A stretch of 64,000 nt of DNA from Deltaproteobacteria bacterium (lineage in GTDB: Bacteria; Desulfobacterota; Desulfobacteria; Desulfobacterales; UBA5852). The stretch covers positions 62,001-126,000 of the forward strand of contig JAHLLS010000017.1 in assembly GCA_020444045.1 (NCBI GenBank), given 5' to 3'. The position numbers and the translations under genes were made by a program. Below, piece after piece: positions 33,496 to 43,167 of the stretch. Positions within the stretch are counted from its first letter, which is position 1. Every line of letters starts with the position of its first letter. The notes under the pieces were generated by a model that saw only the letters and a program-made list of their open reading frames with translations, was not told the DNA's origin and did no database searches.

Positions 33496-34581
33496 ATGGA
33501 ATTGCCCCGCCAAATGACCGCTGTCCTGCTGACGGGCTATGGCAGTTTCGACAAACTGGTCATTCGAAATGACGTACCCTTGCCATCCCTCGGCGCGCAT
33601 GAAGTGCTGATCCGCGTGGGGTCATGCGGCGTCAACAATACGGATATCAACACCCGCAAGGGCTGGTATGCCCCGTCTGTCCGGGACGCGACTGACGCAA
33701 CCACGGGCGTCAAGAATAACGATCGGGGGGCCTGGAGCGGCGGCCTGTCCTTCCCGCGCATCCAGGGCGCAGATGTCGTCGGGCGAATTGTCGCCGTGGG
33801 CCATCAGGTTTCGGTCGAACGCATTGGCGAAAGGGTTATTGTGGAGCCTGTCGTGCGGGATCCGCAAGCTCCCGGCGACCGTGAGGGCATCGAATATCTT
33901 GGAAGCGAACGGGACGGCGGCTTTGCGGAGTATGTCGCCATCCCGGCCGTCAATGCCTTCCCGGTCCATTCCGGATTGAGCGACGCTGAGCTGGCCACCT
34001 TTCCCTGTTCCTATTCCACCGCGGAACACATGCTGACCCGTATTCGAATCACGCATCAAGACACCCTGCTGATCACGGGCGCCTCCGGCGGGGTCGGTTC
34101 GGCTCTCGTGCAACTGGCCAAACGACGTGGGGCAACGGTGGCCGCCGTCACCAGCGCTGCCAAGAAAAGCACCTTAGCGGCTCTCGGGGCGGACATGGTC
34201 ATCGACCGCCGTAACGATCTGACCACTGCCCTGCGTCAGGCCTTGCCGGAGGGCATGGTCGATGCTGTGGCCGATGTGGTGGGCGGAAGCGGTTTTCCCG
34301 CGCTTATCGAAGCGCTGAAGCCGGGTGGACGCTATGTCACGGCCGGCGCTATCGCCGGCCCGATCGTCGCCCTCGATCTTCGCCAGTTGTATCTGAAGGA
34401 TCTCGAGTTCCAGGGGGCTACGGTCTTGCCGCCAGGCCTTTTCAGCCAGCTGGTGGGGTATATCGAACAGGGCGAAATCCGGCCGCTGTTGGCCGGCGAA
34501 TTTCCGCTGACGGCGATCCGGGAGGCCCAGGAAGCGTTTATGGCCAAAGACCATATCGGGAACTTTGTGCTGCGACCCTGA
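33496..34581 (+). CDS. medium-chain dehydrogenase/reductase, quinone oxidoreductase type (zinc-less)
   Basis: A 361-residue MDR enzyme. The catalytic GroES-like half includes 'GAHEVLIRVGSCGVNNTDIN' and 'GADVVGRIVAVGHQV'; the Rossmann half includes 'LLITGASGGVGSALVQLAKR' (~180-200, NADPH-type turn) and 'VDAVADVVGGSGFPALIEAL'. The four-cysteine structural zinc lobe of alcohol dehydrogenases is missing, and an insert (~55-85) holds a stretch unlike QOR. Expected activity is NAD(P)H-dependent reduction of quinones or enones. AAGGAG precedes ATG 33496. It is convergent with the NADH:flavin oxidoreductase gene. Confidence 0.85.
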   Translation: MELPRQMTAVLLTGYGSFDKLVIRNDVPLPSLGAHEVLIRVGSCGVNNTDINTRKGWYAPSVRDATDATTGVKNNDRGAWSGGLSFPRIQGADVVGRIVAVGHQVSVERIGERVIVEPVVRDPQAPGDREGIEYLGSERDGGFAEYVAIPAVNAFPVHSGLSDAELATFPCSYSTAEHMLTRIRITHQDTLLITGASGGVGSALVQLAKRRGATVAAVTSAAKKSTLAALGADMVIDRRNDLTTALRQALPEGMVDAVADVVGGSGFPALIEALKPGGRYVTAGAIAGPIVALDLRQLYLKDLEFQGATVLPPGLFSQLVGYIEQGEIRPLLAGEFPLTAIREAQEAFMAKDHIGNFVLRP

Positions 34582-34656
34582 AACCGAACCGCAGATTCTA
34601 CAAGCGGGTGCAAAGAGCCATGGTGCGACATTTATCGAACACCTCTATGGAAAAAT

Positions 34657-35778
34657 TCAGCGCGGTTTGCGCTGGTGGCGTTCGCTTGCCACGACACAGG
34701 ATACGCCCTGACCGGCCTGCAGCGGCACATAGCAGCGGTTGCAGGAAATGCAGGCGGCGACCTCATGGCTGCCGGTCTGCCAGCGTCGGATCAAACCCGG
34801 TTCCGCAATCAGCGGCCGTCCGAAGGCGATCAAATCGGCCGTCCCATCCACAATGAGTTGTTCCGCCACAGCCAGGGACCGGACGCCGCCAACGAGGATG
34901 AGTGGCAGAGAAACTGCGGCCTTAAAAGCCTGGGCCGCCTGCCGGTAGTAGACTTCTTCATCCGGGCGGCTGGGATGCACCTTACGGGCGCAGTGGGTTT
35001 CCTGGGGGTTGGTGATCGTGCCGCCGCTCATTTCCAGGGCATCGACCCCGGCTTCGGCCAGAAGCGCGGCCACCCGCAGCATGTCATCTTGCTCAAAACC
35101 GTCTGATACGAAATCCTCAGAATTGAGTTTAATCAGCACCGGAAAGCCGCCCCCCACCGCCGAGCGGACCGCACGCACCGCATCGCAAACGAAGCGCGCC
35201 CGGTTTTCCAAACTACCGCCATAATCGTCTTGGCGGCAATTCGTGGCGGGCGATAAAAACTGGCTCAGCAGATACCCGTGGGCGGCATGAATCTGAACGG
35301 CGTCGAATCCGGCTGCCCGGGCCCGCAGCGCAGCCCTGGCAATCGCGTTCAGCGTCTCTTTAATCTCCTCTGAGGACATGGCCCGGCACATGCCGCCGAA
35401 ACGCCCCGCAAACGCTGAAGGCCCCAGGGCTGTGCGGCCCGTCAATCGGGTAGCGGCATGCCCGCCGGCATGGGCCAGTTGCAGACAAATGCGCCCATCC
35501 ACAGCGTGAACCGCGTCCGTCATTTGTCTGAGACCGTCCAGCGTATCATCGCTGTAGACGCCCGTCTGCCAGGGACCCGCCTGTCCCGCGGGATGCACAT
35601 AGGCATGACCGGTGATGATCAGGCCGACCCGGTTGCGGGCCAGCAGCCCCATGGTGTTCACCAGTCGGGGCGTGACATGCCCCGCGTCGGTTGCCATGCC
35701 TTCCCAGATCGCCGACCGCACGCTGCGATTCGGCAGGGTGAGGCCGTTGATCGTAAACGGAGAAAAAAAAGCGGTCAT
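34657..35778 (-). CDS. NADH:flavin oxidoreductase (Old Yellow Enzyme family) with Fe-S motif
   Basis: A 373-residue FMN-dependent TIM-barrel oxidoreductase: 'FTINGLTLPNRSVRSAIWEG', 'GRICLQLAHAGGHA', 'FDAVQIHAAHGYLLSQFLSP' (catalytic HxxH-type region), 'YGGSLENRARF' and 'LPLILVGGVRSLAVAE'. The C-terminus 'CISCNRCYVPLQAGQGVSC' is a CxxCxxC...C cluster motif as in 2,4-dienoyl-CoA reductase, trimethylamine dehydrogenase and BaiCD-type enzymes, but the second NAD/FAD domains of those proteins are absent. It therefore resembles the FMN plus [4Fe-4S] half. Activity on an enone or enoate is likely. The stop-to-start gap to the upstream ProA gene is 20 bases, so they may be co-transcribed. Confidence 0.87.
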   Translation of the reverse strand: MTAFFSPFTINGLTLPNRSVRSAIWEGMATDAGHVTPRLVNTMGLLARNRVGLIITGHAYVHPAGQAGPWQTGVYSDDTLDGLRQMTDAVHAVDGRICLQLAHAGGHAATRLTGRTALGPSAFAGRFGGMCRAMSSEEIKETLNAIARAALRARAAGFDAVQIHAAHGYLLSQFLSPATNCRQDDYGGSLENRARFVCDAVRAVRSAVGGGFPVLIKLNSEDFVSDGFEQDDMLRVAALLAEAGVDALEMSGGTITNPQETHCARKVHPSRPDEEVYYRQAAQAFKAAVSLPLILVGGVRSLAVAEQLIVDGTADLIAFGRPLIAEPGLIRRWQTGSHEVAACISCNRCYVPLQAGQGVSCVVASERHQRKPR

Positions 35779-35798
35779 GGACGCCTCATCTATGGCTT

Positions 35799-37094
35799 TT
35801 ATCCGAATGACTTATCGAGTTTCCGGTGGGTAAACCGGCGGGCCTCCGGCCCGGTGTAATCGGCCACGACCTGACCATGCCCGATCATGCGCCACTGGTA
35901 AATCACCAGTCCTTCCAGACCGACCGGACCGCGGGCGTGGGTTTTGTTCGTGCTGATGCCCACTTCGGCGCCCAACCCGAACCGGAACCCGTCACAAAAC
36001 CGGCTGCTGCAGTTGAGAAACACATCGGCTGAATCCACCGTATTCATGAATCGAATGCCCCGCTGCCGGTCCTCGCTGACAATCACATCGGTATGTCCCG
36101 ACCCGAAGGCATTGATATGGCCCACGGCCGCATCGAGGCTGTCCACCACCCGGATGGACAGGATGTAATCCAGATATTCGGTGCGCCAGTCTTCTTCGCT
36201 GGCCGGCATGACATCGATGATTCCCACCGTTCGATGGCAGCCACGGATTTCAACGCCCCTTTTCTCCAGCGCGATCTTGAGGCGCGGCAGAAAAGCTTCC
36301 GCAACCGCGCGATGCACCAGCAGGGTCTCGGCCGCATTGCATACTGCCACGTATTGGGTTTTACTGTCGACGACGATGCTTTCGGCCATGTCCAGGTCTG
36401 CTCCGCGGTCGATGTAGACATGGCAGATCCCGTCCGCATGCCCCATCACCGGGATCGTGGTGTTGTCCATGATATGTTTGACGAAGGCATTGCTGCCCCG
36501 GGGAATGATCAGGTCGATCAATTCATCCAGCTGCAGCATATCAGCGACATCGTCGCGCGTTTCCAGCAGCCCCAGCCAACCGTCCGGGATGCCGGCCGCA
36601 ATGCCCGCACGGTGGATGATGTCCGCCAGGAGTCGATTGGTCGCCATGGCTTCGCGCCCTCCTTTGAGGAGCACCCCATTGCTGCTTTTCAGGCAAAGGC
36701 AGGCGATTTGGACCAGCGCGTCGGGACGGGATTCAAAAATGACGCCGATCACCCCGATCGGACAGCTTACGCGGAATAGTTCCAGCCCGTCATCAAGTTC
36801 CATGGCATCCAGCGTGCGGCCCACCGGATCGGGCAATTGGATCATGCTGCGCAATCCCGCGCAGGCCTCATCGATCTTGACGGCATCGAATTTGAGTCGT
36901 TTCAGCAAGGGCGGGGCCAGATTCTCCTTCTCCGAACGATCCCGATCAGACCGGTTGGCTGCCACAATATCCGCCTGGCGACTTTCCAGCGCTGCGGCAA
37001 TCTCGGCCAGCGCGCGGTTTTTTATGTCGGTTCCCAGTCCCGCCATCGAGATAGCGGCTGTCTTTGCTTGCGCCGCAATGGTTCGGATGTCCAT
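35799..37094 (-). CDS. proA: glutamate-5-semialdehyde dehydrogenase (gamma-glutamyl phosphate reductase)
   Basis: Second step of proline synthesis: NADPH-dependent reduction of gamma-glutamyl phosphate to glutamate semialdehyde. The 431-residue sequence covers the whole family, from 'AKTAAISMAGLGTDIKNRAL' through 'CPIGVIGVIFESRPDALVQI' and 'NGVLLKGGREAMATNRLL', to the catalytic Cys in 'SKTQYVAVCNAAETLLVHR' (~residue 250) and the C-terminal 'GLGAEVGISTNKTHARGPVG'. No proB or proC is nearby. It is divergent from the EamA transporter, with a 135-base gap. Confidence 0.95.
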   Translation of the reverse strand: MDIRTIAAQAKTAAISMAGLGTDIKNRALAEIAAALESRQADIVAANRSDRDRSEKENLAPPLLKRLKFDAVKIDEACAGLRSMIQLPDPVGRTLDAMELDDGLELFRVSCPIGVIGVIFESRPDALVQIACLCLKSSNGVLLKGGREAMATNRLLADIIHRAGIAAGIPDGWLGLLETRDDVADMLQLDELIDLIIPRGSNAFVKHIMDNTTIPVMGHADGICHVYIDRGADLDMAESIVVDSKTQYVAVCNAAETLLVHRAVAEAFLPRLKIALEKRGVEIRGCHRTVGIIDVMPASEEDWRTEYLDYILSIRVVDSLDAAVGHINAFGSGHTDVIVSEDRQRGIRFMNTVDSADVFLNCSSRFCDGFRFGLGAEVGISTNKTHARGPVGLEGLVIYQWRMIGHGQVVADYTGPEARRFTHRKLDKSFG

Positions 37095-37229
37095 TCTGCA
37101 ACGTCCTCCGTCTCTGAGGTTCCAGCCAGCAATGCATGGGCCATAGACCCTACTTCAGCGCGGGAAAAACATCAACTCCGACAATGCCCTCGCATTGCGA
37201 TTCAAGGGGTTCGGTGGTATGCCGTATCC

Positions 37230-38132
37230 ATGCCGCCTGCCATCAAACACCCCTCATCCCTTATGCCCTATCTGCTCTTGACGCTCGCCATGGTGTTCTG
37301 GTCGGGGAATTTTATTCTGGGCCGGGCCGTCCGGACCGATATACCGCCCATCGCCCTGGCCTTCTGGCGCTGGACCATCGCGTCACTGCTGATCATCGGC
37401 CCGGCCTATTCCCCGTTGAAACGTGACTGGGCCACCATCACGCGCCACTGGCCGATCATCCTCCTGTTGGCCGGCACCGGCGTCGCGGCCTTCAATACCC
37501 TGGCCTATATGGGACTCCGGCATACCGTCGCCATTAATGCTTTTTTGATGCAGACCATGATGCCGGTCTTCATTGTCATCCTGTCCTTTGGTTTATTCCG
37601 GGTGCCCATCAACAAGGGTCAAATCGGCGGCGTGATCCTCTGCCTGATCGGGGCGATAACGATCATTGTCCAGGGAGACGTCCGGGTGATGGCCTCCCTG
37701 TCGTTCAACCCGGGCGATCTTTTGGTACTGACGGCCGTCCTGTCCTATGCCGGTTACTCGGTTCTTTTGCGCAAGCGGCCCCCCATCCATCCCCTCAGCT
37801 TCGTGGGGGTTACGTTCATCCTTGGTGCGCTGATGCTGCTGCCCCTGTACCTCTGGGAAACATTCGCGGTCCGCGCCATCCAATTCAACCGGGTAACCTT
37901 GCTCGCAGTGGCCTACGTCGGCATCTTTCCGTCCATCATTTCCTATCTCTGCTATAATCGCGGGGTGGAACGCATCGGCGCCAACCGGGCCGGATTATTC
38001 CTCTACCTGATGCCTATTTTCGGCAGCGTCATGGCGGTTTTTTTTCTGGGCGAATCGTTCCGCTGGTTTCATTGGGCCGGCATGGTTCTGATTGCCGCCG
38101 GGATTGTCACAACCTTGCGGGCCAGCAAATAA
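37230..38132 (+). CDS. EamA/DMT-family transporter
   Basis: A 300-residue inner-membrane protein with ten hydrophobic helices in two EamA repeats (1-140 and 155-300). Typical parts are 'TLAMVFWSGNFILGRAVRTD', 'AFWRWTIASLLIIGPAYSP' and 'GANRAGLFLYLMPIFGSVMA' with 'VFFLGESFRWFHWAGMVLI'. DMT carriers export amino acids or other metabolites; the substrate cannot be predicted. The reading frame is open from 36837 antisense to proA, but homology begins at ATG 37230. A second, different EamA transporter is at 53574-54470. Confidence 0.88.
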   Translation: MPPAIKHPSSLMPYLLLTLAMVFWSGNFILGRAVRTDIPPIALAFWRWTIASLLIIGPAYSPLKRDWATITRHWPIILLLAGTGVAAFNTLAYMGLRHTVAINAFLMQTMMPVFIVILSFGLFRVPINKGQIGGVILCLIGAITIIVQGDVRVMASLSFNPGDLLVLTAVLSYAGYSVLLRKRPPIHPLSFVGVTFILGALMLLPLYLWETFAVRAIQFNRVTLLAVAYVGIFPSIISYLCYNRGVERIGANRAGLFLYLMPIFGSVMAVFFLGESFRWFHWAGMVLIAAGIVTTLRASK

Positions 38133-38189
38133 GACCAATCGAAATGACCGATAAAAATGTGAGGTTTCCCAAAGGGAGAAAGCGCCGAT

Positions 38190-38645
38190 CTATAGATTTT
38201 TTGAGAGGCACTGGGCTTCATCGGGGCACAGCGTGCGAAATTCTTCCGTGGCTTGCATCGCTTCAGGTACGGCGTGGCGGTCTATCAAATGGAAGCCCTG
38301 TTTGGTGAAAAAACCAGCCGCCCCAAGCGTCAGCAGATAAACAGCACCAACGCCATGGGCGCGGGCATATTTTTCGATCGCCTCGACCAGACGGGTTGCA
38401 ACCGTCCGGTTTCGATAGCCTTCCAATACCGTCAGCGAGCGCAGCAGTGCACCATCCCCAACCGGCTCCAGCCCCACGGTCCCGACGATCGCATCACCGA
38501 CACGGGCCACAATGAAATGCACCAGTTTTTCCGTGTTCAAATCCTTCACGGTCAGACCGGCGTTCTCAATCAGGCCAATGACCCCTGCTTCTTCTCCCGG
38601 GCGGATACCGCTGAGCATAATCGGAAATGCCAAATCGCTGTTCAT
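38190..38645 (-). CDS. GNAT acetyltransferase, ArsN2-like
   Basis: 151 residues of one GNAT domain: 'IENAGLTVKDLNTEKLVHFI', 'IVGTVGLEPVGDGALLRSLT', the acetyl-CoA loop 'GYRNRTVATRLVEAIEKYAR' (its usual GxGxG is degenerate), 'VGAVYLLTLGAAGFFTKQGF' and the ending 'PEAMQATEEFRTLCPDEAQC'. The 'GLEPVG..ALLRSL' and 'EFRTLCP' pattern matches the ArsN family that acetylates organoarsenic compounds, but no ars gene is nearby, so the role is tentative. ATG 38645 has AAGGGGG upstream; the frame extends to 38696 without support. Confidence 0.72.
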   Translation of the reverse strand: MNSDLAFPIMLSGIRPGEEAGVIGLIENAGLTVKDLNTEKLVHFIVARVGDAIVGTVGLEPVGDGALLRSLTVLEGYRNRTVATRLVEAIEKYARAHGVGAVYLLTLGAAGFFTKQGFHLIDRHAVPEAMQATEEFRTLCPDEAQCLSKNL

Positions 38646-38951
38646 GGAAGGCGCCCCCTTCGTCTGTGTCGATCCATGGCAGCCATTGGTTGCCACTGGC
38701 CACGCCGTGTCTCGAATCTTTCAGGATGCTTGATACCTTATAGGCTCCCGCCCCACTTCTGTCAAAGCGCCCGGCATCATACGCCCTCTTCCGAAAACCA
38801 GAGACCGCATCTTCATATTAGGCGTTGCCGGGTGACAACCATCATTGCAGGGCTTATTATTCCGTCACGAATAGCGTTGGTGTGACAACGGTACAGGGAT
38901 CGTCAGAACATCGGTCATCGTGCGGATCGTGCAGTTGAACAGGAAACGGAC
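38646..38951. other. divergent intergenic region
   Basis: The gap between the ArsN2-like gene (minus) and the FemAB-like gene (plus) has no supported open frame. AGGAAAC just before GTG 38952 is the ribosome site of the downstream gene. No clear promoter boxes or hairpins were found. Confidence 0.35.
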
Positions 38952-40142
38952 GTGTCTGAAAAGAAAATGCCCGACATACGATGGATTCAGCGGATGGACG
39001 AAGTGGACGCCGCCGCCTGGGATGCACTGGCCGGCCCGCTTCCAACGCCGTTCTTAGAATGGGAGTGGCTGAACCTGCTGGAAGCCTCCAACAGCGTCGG
39101 GGCCGAAAAGGGATGGCTCCCACACCATCTGACCTTGTGGCGGGATGATGACCTGGTGGCCGCTGCGCCGTTGTATATCAAGAGCCACAGTGTCGGTGAA
39201 TTTGTGTTTGATCACGCCTGGGCGGATGTTGCCCGGCGCCTTGATATCGCCTACTACCCCAAACTGGTGGGGATGAGTCCGTTCTCTCCCACCATTGGCT
39301 ATCGCTTCCTTATTGCTCCGGATGAAGACCCGTTGTCGATTACCGACCTGATGATGGCGGCTATCGATCATTTGGTCCACCACTTTCGTCTGGCCAGTTG
39401 CAGTTTTCAATACGTGGATCCGGATTGGGGTCGACAGCTTGAAAAATACGGCTATCTAAGTTGGACCCACCAGAGTTTTGCCTGGCACAATGACGGCTAC
39501 CGGTCTTTCGAGGATTATCTATCCCTTTTCAGATCCAACCAGCGAAGAAATATTCGGCGCGAACGACGTGCCATGCCGAACCAGGGCATTCGGTTGGTCC
39601 CCCTGACCGGTGACAGCATCCCGCGGGATCTATTTCCGCATATGCACCGCTTGTACGCCGACACCAACGCCCAGTTCGGTCCCTGGGGCTGCAAGTACCT
39701 TACAAAAGCGTTTTTCCCCGGCCTTTACGCAAACTACCGCCGACGCATCCTGTTGATTGCCGCTTACACAGGCAATACCAACGACCTGCCGATCGGCATG
39801 TCGTTTCTGCTGGTAAAAGGAGAACGCATGTACGGTCGCTACTGGGGAGCATTGGCGCACGCCAATGCCTTGCACTTCAATGCCTGCTACTATCGGCCTA
39901 TTGAATGGGCGATTGAAAACGGCATCCGCATTTTCGATCCGGGCATCGGAGGGGAACACAAGATCAGGAGAGGTTTTGAGGCGGTCACCAATGAAAGCTA
40001 CCACCGGTTTGCGGACGGCCGCATGCAGGAAGTGCTGCGCCTCAACATTGGCCGGATCAATGCCATGGAACACGCCAATATCGACGCCATCAATCGTGAC
40101 CGCCCGATTGTGCGAAGAGAACAAAGATCAGAGAACGGTTAG
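38952..40142 (+). CDS. FemAB/GNAT-like protein (peptidogalycan biosynthesis, PF04339 type)
   Basis: A 396-residue cytosolic protein made of two degenerate GNAT folds. Family features are '[20 protein letters not shown]' at the start, '[20 protein letters not shown]', '[20 protein letters not shown]' in the centre, and '[20 protein letters not shown]' with '[19 protein letters not shown]' in the second half. PF04339 proteins are annotated as peptidoglycan-related or arginine/GNAT transferases, without proven activity. The start is GTG. The stop codon overlaps the stop of the convergent prfC gene by three bases, so the two transcripts overlap at their ends. Confidence 0.82.
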   Translation: MSEKKMPDIRWIQRMDEVDAAAWDALAGPLPTPFLEWEWLNLLEASNSVGAEKGWLPHHLTLWRDDDLVAAAPLYIKSHSVGEFVFDHAWADVARRLDIAYYPKLVGMSPFSPTIGYRFLIAPDEDPLSITDLMMAAIDHLVHHFRLASCSFQYVDPDWGRQLEKYGYLSWTHQSFAWHNDGYRSFEDYLSLFRSNQRRNIRRERRAMPNQGIRLVPLTGDSIPRDLFPHMHRLYADTNAQFGPWGCKYLTKAFFPGLYANYRRRILLIAAYTGNTNDLPIGMSFLLVKGERMYGRYWGALAHANALHFNACYYRPIEWAIENGIRIFDPGIGGEHKIRRGFEAVTNESYHRFADGRMQEVLRLNIGRINAMEHANIDAINRDRPIVRREQRSENG

Positions 40143-41725
40143 AGAACATCCCGGGTTTTGTGAAAAGCGATATCCGGCCATTTTTCCATGCAATGCCCCA
40201 GTTTCCACTCGCTGGTGGCCAAATAGGACAGACAGCCTTCCGCATCCCGAGCGATGCTGGCCAGGTTTTTCTTTTCGAACTCAGCCAGTTTTTTGCGATC
40301 GTCACAAGCGACCCAGCGGGCAACGGTATAATCCACCGCTTCATAGACCGCGTCGACCCCATATTCAGCCTTGAGACGGGCCATGGTGACGTCGAATTGC
40401 AGCACGCCCACGGCGCCCAGGATATAATCGCTTCCCATGACCGGCCGAAACACCTGCACAGCGCCTTCTTCGGCCAGTTGGATCAACCCTTTGTTGAGCT
40501 GCTTGGTTTTGAGAGGATTTTTAATGCGCACACGCCGAAAGTGTTCCGGCGCAAAATTAGGGATTCCCAGGAATTTGAGGGGTTCTTTTTCCGTAAAGGT
40601 ATCGCCGATTTTAATGGTGCCGTGGTTGTAAATGCCAATAATGTCGCCGGGAAAGGCCTCTTCCACGTTGGCGCGATCCTGGGCCATGAAAATAGTGGCA
40701 TTGGCCAGGGTCACCTCTTTACCGATCCGGTGATGTAAAACTTTCATGCCGCGATTGAACTTGCCGGAACAGATCCGAACAAACGCAATACGATCCCGGT
40801 GCGCCGGATTCATGTTGGCCTGTATCTTGAAAGCAAAACCGGAGAATTCACTCTCGTAAGGGGAAACATCGCGCGTCACCGAAGCCCGTGGCCCCGGATG
40901 CGGCGCCATCTCGACAAAGGCATCGAGCAACTCCTTGACACCAAAATTATTGATGGCACTGCCGAAGAATACCGGCGTTTGACTGCCATTCAGGAAGTGG
41001 GTCATTTCGAAAGGATCCACCGCACCTTCCAGCAATTCAATATCGCCTCGCAGTTCCTTGGCTTGACTTCCTAAGAGGTCATCCAGCACCGGATCCGCCA
41101 GGTCCCGGATAATGACACCCGGTTGCCCGATGGTTTCCCTTCCGGGCTCGAATAAATGCAGCTCGCGCCGGAAGAGATTATAGACGCCCTTGAAACTTTT
41201 CCCCATCCCGATAGGCCAAGACAGGGGGGTGCATTCGACCTGCAGTTTATTTTCGATCTCATCGAGAATATCCAGCGGGGGCAATCCCTCCCGATCCAGC
41301 TTGTTGATAAAGGTAATAATGGGCGTGTTACGCATACGACAAACTTCCATGAGCTTCTCGGTCTGCGGCTCCACCCCCTTGGCGCCGTCAATGACCATCA
41401 GCGTGCTGTCCACGGCCGTTAAAACGCGATAGGTGTCTTCCGAAAAATCCTGGTGTCCGGGCGTATCGAGGAGATTGATTTCAAAATCTTGGTAATTGAA
41501 TTTCATGACCGAACTGGTCACCGATATGCCACGCTCCTTCTCGATCGACATCCAGTCGCTGGTGGCGTGACGGGCCGCCTTTCGCGCACGGACGGCGCCG
41601 GCCTGTTGAATGGCGCCACCGAATAGAAGAAGTTTTTCGGTCAGTGTTGTTTTGCCGGCATCCGGATGGCTGATAATGCCGAAGGTACGCCGACGGTCGA
41701 TTTCTTTTTGGTGAAGTTTTTTCAT
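40139..41725 (-). CDS. prfC: peptide chain release factor 3
   Basis: A 528-residue GTPase that removes RF1/RF2 from the ribosome after termination. The G domain has '[20 protein letters not shown]' (P-loop), '[20 protein letters not shown]' (switch I), '[20 protein letters not shown]' (switch II), '[11 protein letters not shown]' (NKxD) and the RF3-specific domain 3 ('[20 protein letters not shown]'). Length and order match E. coli RF3 (529). ATG 41725 opens with '[16 protein letters not shown]', which fits the family. It is monocistronic and convergent with the FemAB-like gene. Confidence 0.96.
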   Translation of the reverse strand: MKKLHQKEIDRRRTFGIISHPDAGKTTLTEKLLLFGGAIQQAGAVRARKAARHATSDWMSIEKERGISVTSSVMKFNYQDFEINLLDTPGHQDFSEDTYRVLTAVDSTLMVIDGAKGVEPQTEKLMEVCRMRNTPIITFINKLDREGLPPLDILDEIENKLQVECTPLSWPIGMGKSFKGVYNLFRRELHLFEPGRETIGQPGVIIRDLADPVLDDLLGSQAKELRGDIELLEGAVDPFEMTHFLNGSQTPVFFGSAINNFGVKELLDAFVEMAPHPGPRASVTRDVSPYESEFSGFAFKIQANMNPAHRDRIAFVRICSGKFNRGMKVLHHRIGKEVTLANATIFMAQDRANVEEAFPGDIIGIYNHGTIKIGDTFTEKEPLKFLGIPNFAPEHFRRVRIKNPLKTKQLNKGLIQLAEEGAVQVFRPVMGSDYILGAVGVLQFDVTMARLKAEYGVDAVYEAVDYTVARWVACDDRKKLAEFEKKNLASIARDAEGCLSYLATSEWKLGHCMEKWPDIAFHKTRDVL

Positions 41726-42008
41726 AGTATGATCTTACCGCCATTTCAGGCGCCAGGACAACCGTCCAGTGCGCCCCCTAGCCGTCAGCATGGGGCGCAT
41801 GAAAATTGGATTTTTAAGGATCGATCATCGACGTCGTGCAATGTGCTCAAGCCCGCCTGCGTTGCAGGATGTCCATGCACGTCGCCGAGAACAGGTCACA
41901 ATCGAACCGTTCCATTCTCATATGATATAAATCGATGACGTTTCGCTGATGCACCACCGGAGGGGGAAATGACAGCCTAACGGAAGAGTTGATACGATGG
42001 ATCGTTCA

Positions 42009-42167
42009 TTAGGCGATTTGCATATCGGGTTCGCCTTTGCGGCGACGGATGACACGAATACCACGGGGTTTACACGGGGTCGGTCGGTTTTCTTCCGGCG
42101 TCTGGCTGGCAATGAGGAACATTTGACGTAATTTGGCTTCCAACTGCTTCTTTTTAGATTCTTCCAT
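42009..42167 (-). CDS. small basic hypothetical protein (52 residues)
   Basis: A short frame with AAGGA just before ATG 42167. The protein has an N-terminal amphipathic helix ('MEESKKKQLEAKLRQMFLIA') and a basic C-terminal half ('KPRGIRVIRRRKGEPDMQIA') after a Pro-rich link with one Cys. It has no known domain; the composition suggests RNA or protein binding. The ordered charge pattern and the ribosome site argue for a real gene, although the frame is short. It lies 284 bases upstream of prfC on the same strand and could share its transcript. Confidence 0.55.
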   Translation of the reverse strand: MEESKKKQLEAKLRQMFLIASQTPEENRPTPCKPRGIRVIRRRKGEPDMQIA

Positions 42168-42633
42168 TTATCCTTCATTTCTGAAAAGTGGTTTGAAAAC
42201 GCGCGTACGGAGTCGAACAACGGCTCTTGCCGTCTTAAAATTCACCGAACTTCGCGCGCCCCTCCTCGGCCACCCTGGCCGGTGAGGGTATGCATGTTAT
42301 AAATCCCGCACTGCGCGGGAATGAATGACTGGGGGTCGTGGCGACCAACGCCGGAAATTACTGTTGGCATGGCTTTATATCAGTTTATAGGGATATGCAA
42401 GCCTAAAAGTGCCCACGAGGTCGAAAAGTGGCACATCCCTCTATACTGTTTCCAATTAAGAGACCGGATCGCTGGAAAAGATACAATTATTCTATGCGCA
42501 CCACCGGAAACGTGAGGCTATTCCGGTCATCCGTCAAATGGTGCCGCACGTCCCTTAAGCATTATCGGTTATTCGTACCAAAGCTTTAGCCATTTTCGAA
42601 AAAAAACAATGGCGGCATCATTCCAGACTGTAT
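42168..42633. other. intergenic region with small palindromes
   Basis: No gene is seen. Two compact palindromes occur: GGCC/GGCC within a CCTC...GAGG frame at about 42262-42289, and TCCCGC/GCGGGA at about 42306-42322. A GCCATT/AATGGC pair with an internal run of eight A lies at 42589-42613, 20 bases after the TerB-like stop. On the minus strand this is a hairpin with the U run inside the loop, a poor terminator. The stretch may be a decayed insertion. Confidence 0.35.
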
Positions 42634-43092
42634 TTAAATGCTTCCGTGACGGATTTTCATTTTGGCATCGATGAGTTCTTTGTGCGATAATCGAAGTAAA
42701 TTCGACATCTTGTGCATGAGGTAATCCTCGTATTGATCCATCTTGCCATCGACGAAAACAACCTGCCAGAGGGTTTCCAGGATACTGATTTTTTCTTCAC
42801 GTGAATAATGCTCGTTGATCAGGCGGGCAAATTGCCAGAGATCGACGCTTTCGACCAATTCTTTTTCCGCTTCGACCACCAGCGCCTCGGCGTGTTCCTC
42901 TGAAACCCCGTATTGCGTCTTTAAAATATGGAGGATGGTCTCGGTTTCCTGCACGGTGAACGATTCATCGATACGGGCCATTTCCACCAAAAGGGCGCAT
43001 GTCGCCACCTTGATGTCGTGATCGCCTGTTTGGCTGGAATCCGCCCTGTCGACGGGGATCTTACCAAAAAGGCGTTTGATACTCTCGATCAT
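42634..43092 (-). CDS. TerB-like (tellurite resistance TerB family) protein
   Basis: A 152-residue all-helical cytoplasmic protein. 'IKVATCALLVEMARIDESFT', 'HAEALVVEAEKELVESVDLW', 'EEKISILETLWQVVFVDGKM' and 'DQYEDYLMHKMSNLLRLSHK' give the paired acidic DG/DE pattern of TerB folds, which bind a metal ion between helices. Such proteins are widespread; a stress or metal role is assumed and not shown. AAGGAG 10 bases before ATG 43092 marks the start; the longer frame to 43158 is unsupported. It lies downstream of darP and rlmN on the same strand (gap of about 75 bases). Confidence 0.78.
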   Translation of the reverse strand: MIESIKRLFGKIPVDRADSSQTGDHDIKVATCALLVEMARIDESFTVQETETILHILKTQYGVSEEHAEALVVEAEKELVESVDLWQFARLINEHYSREEKISILETLWQVVFVDGKMDQYEDYLMHKMSNLLRLSHKELIDAKMKIRHGSI

Positions 43093-43167
43093 TATGCCAT
43101 CTCCTTGGTCCGTTCTGTGTGGCCAAAATCGCACACCATGTTTTATAGTAGGCACCACGAGGCAATA

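Noticed and set aside
36837..37229. N-terminal extension of the EamA gene
   Set aside because: Antisense to proA and hydrophilic; transporter homology starts at ATG 37230.
41918..42220. 100-codon minus-strand frame around 42 kb
   Set aside because: A different frame (42009-42167) has the ribosome site and ordered composition, so this one is treated as a shadow.
42250..42330. Possible tRNA or structured RNA in the palindromic stretch near 42.3 kb
   Set aside because: No tRNA-like T-arm or acceptor end, and no match to SRP, 6S, tmRNA or RNase P cores that I could recognise.
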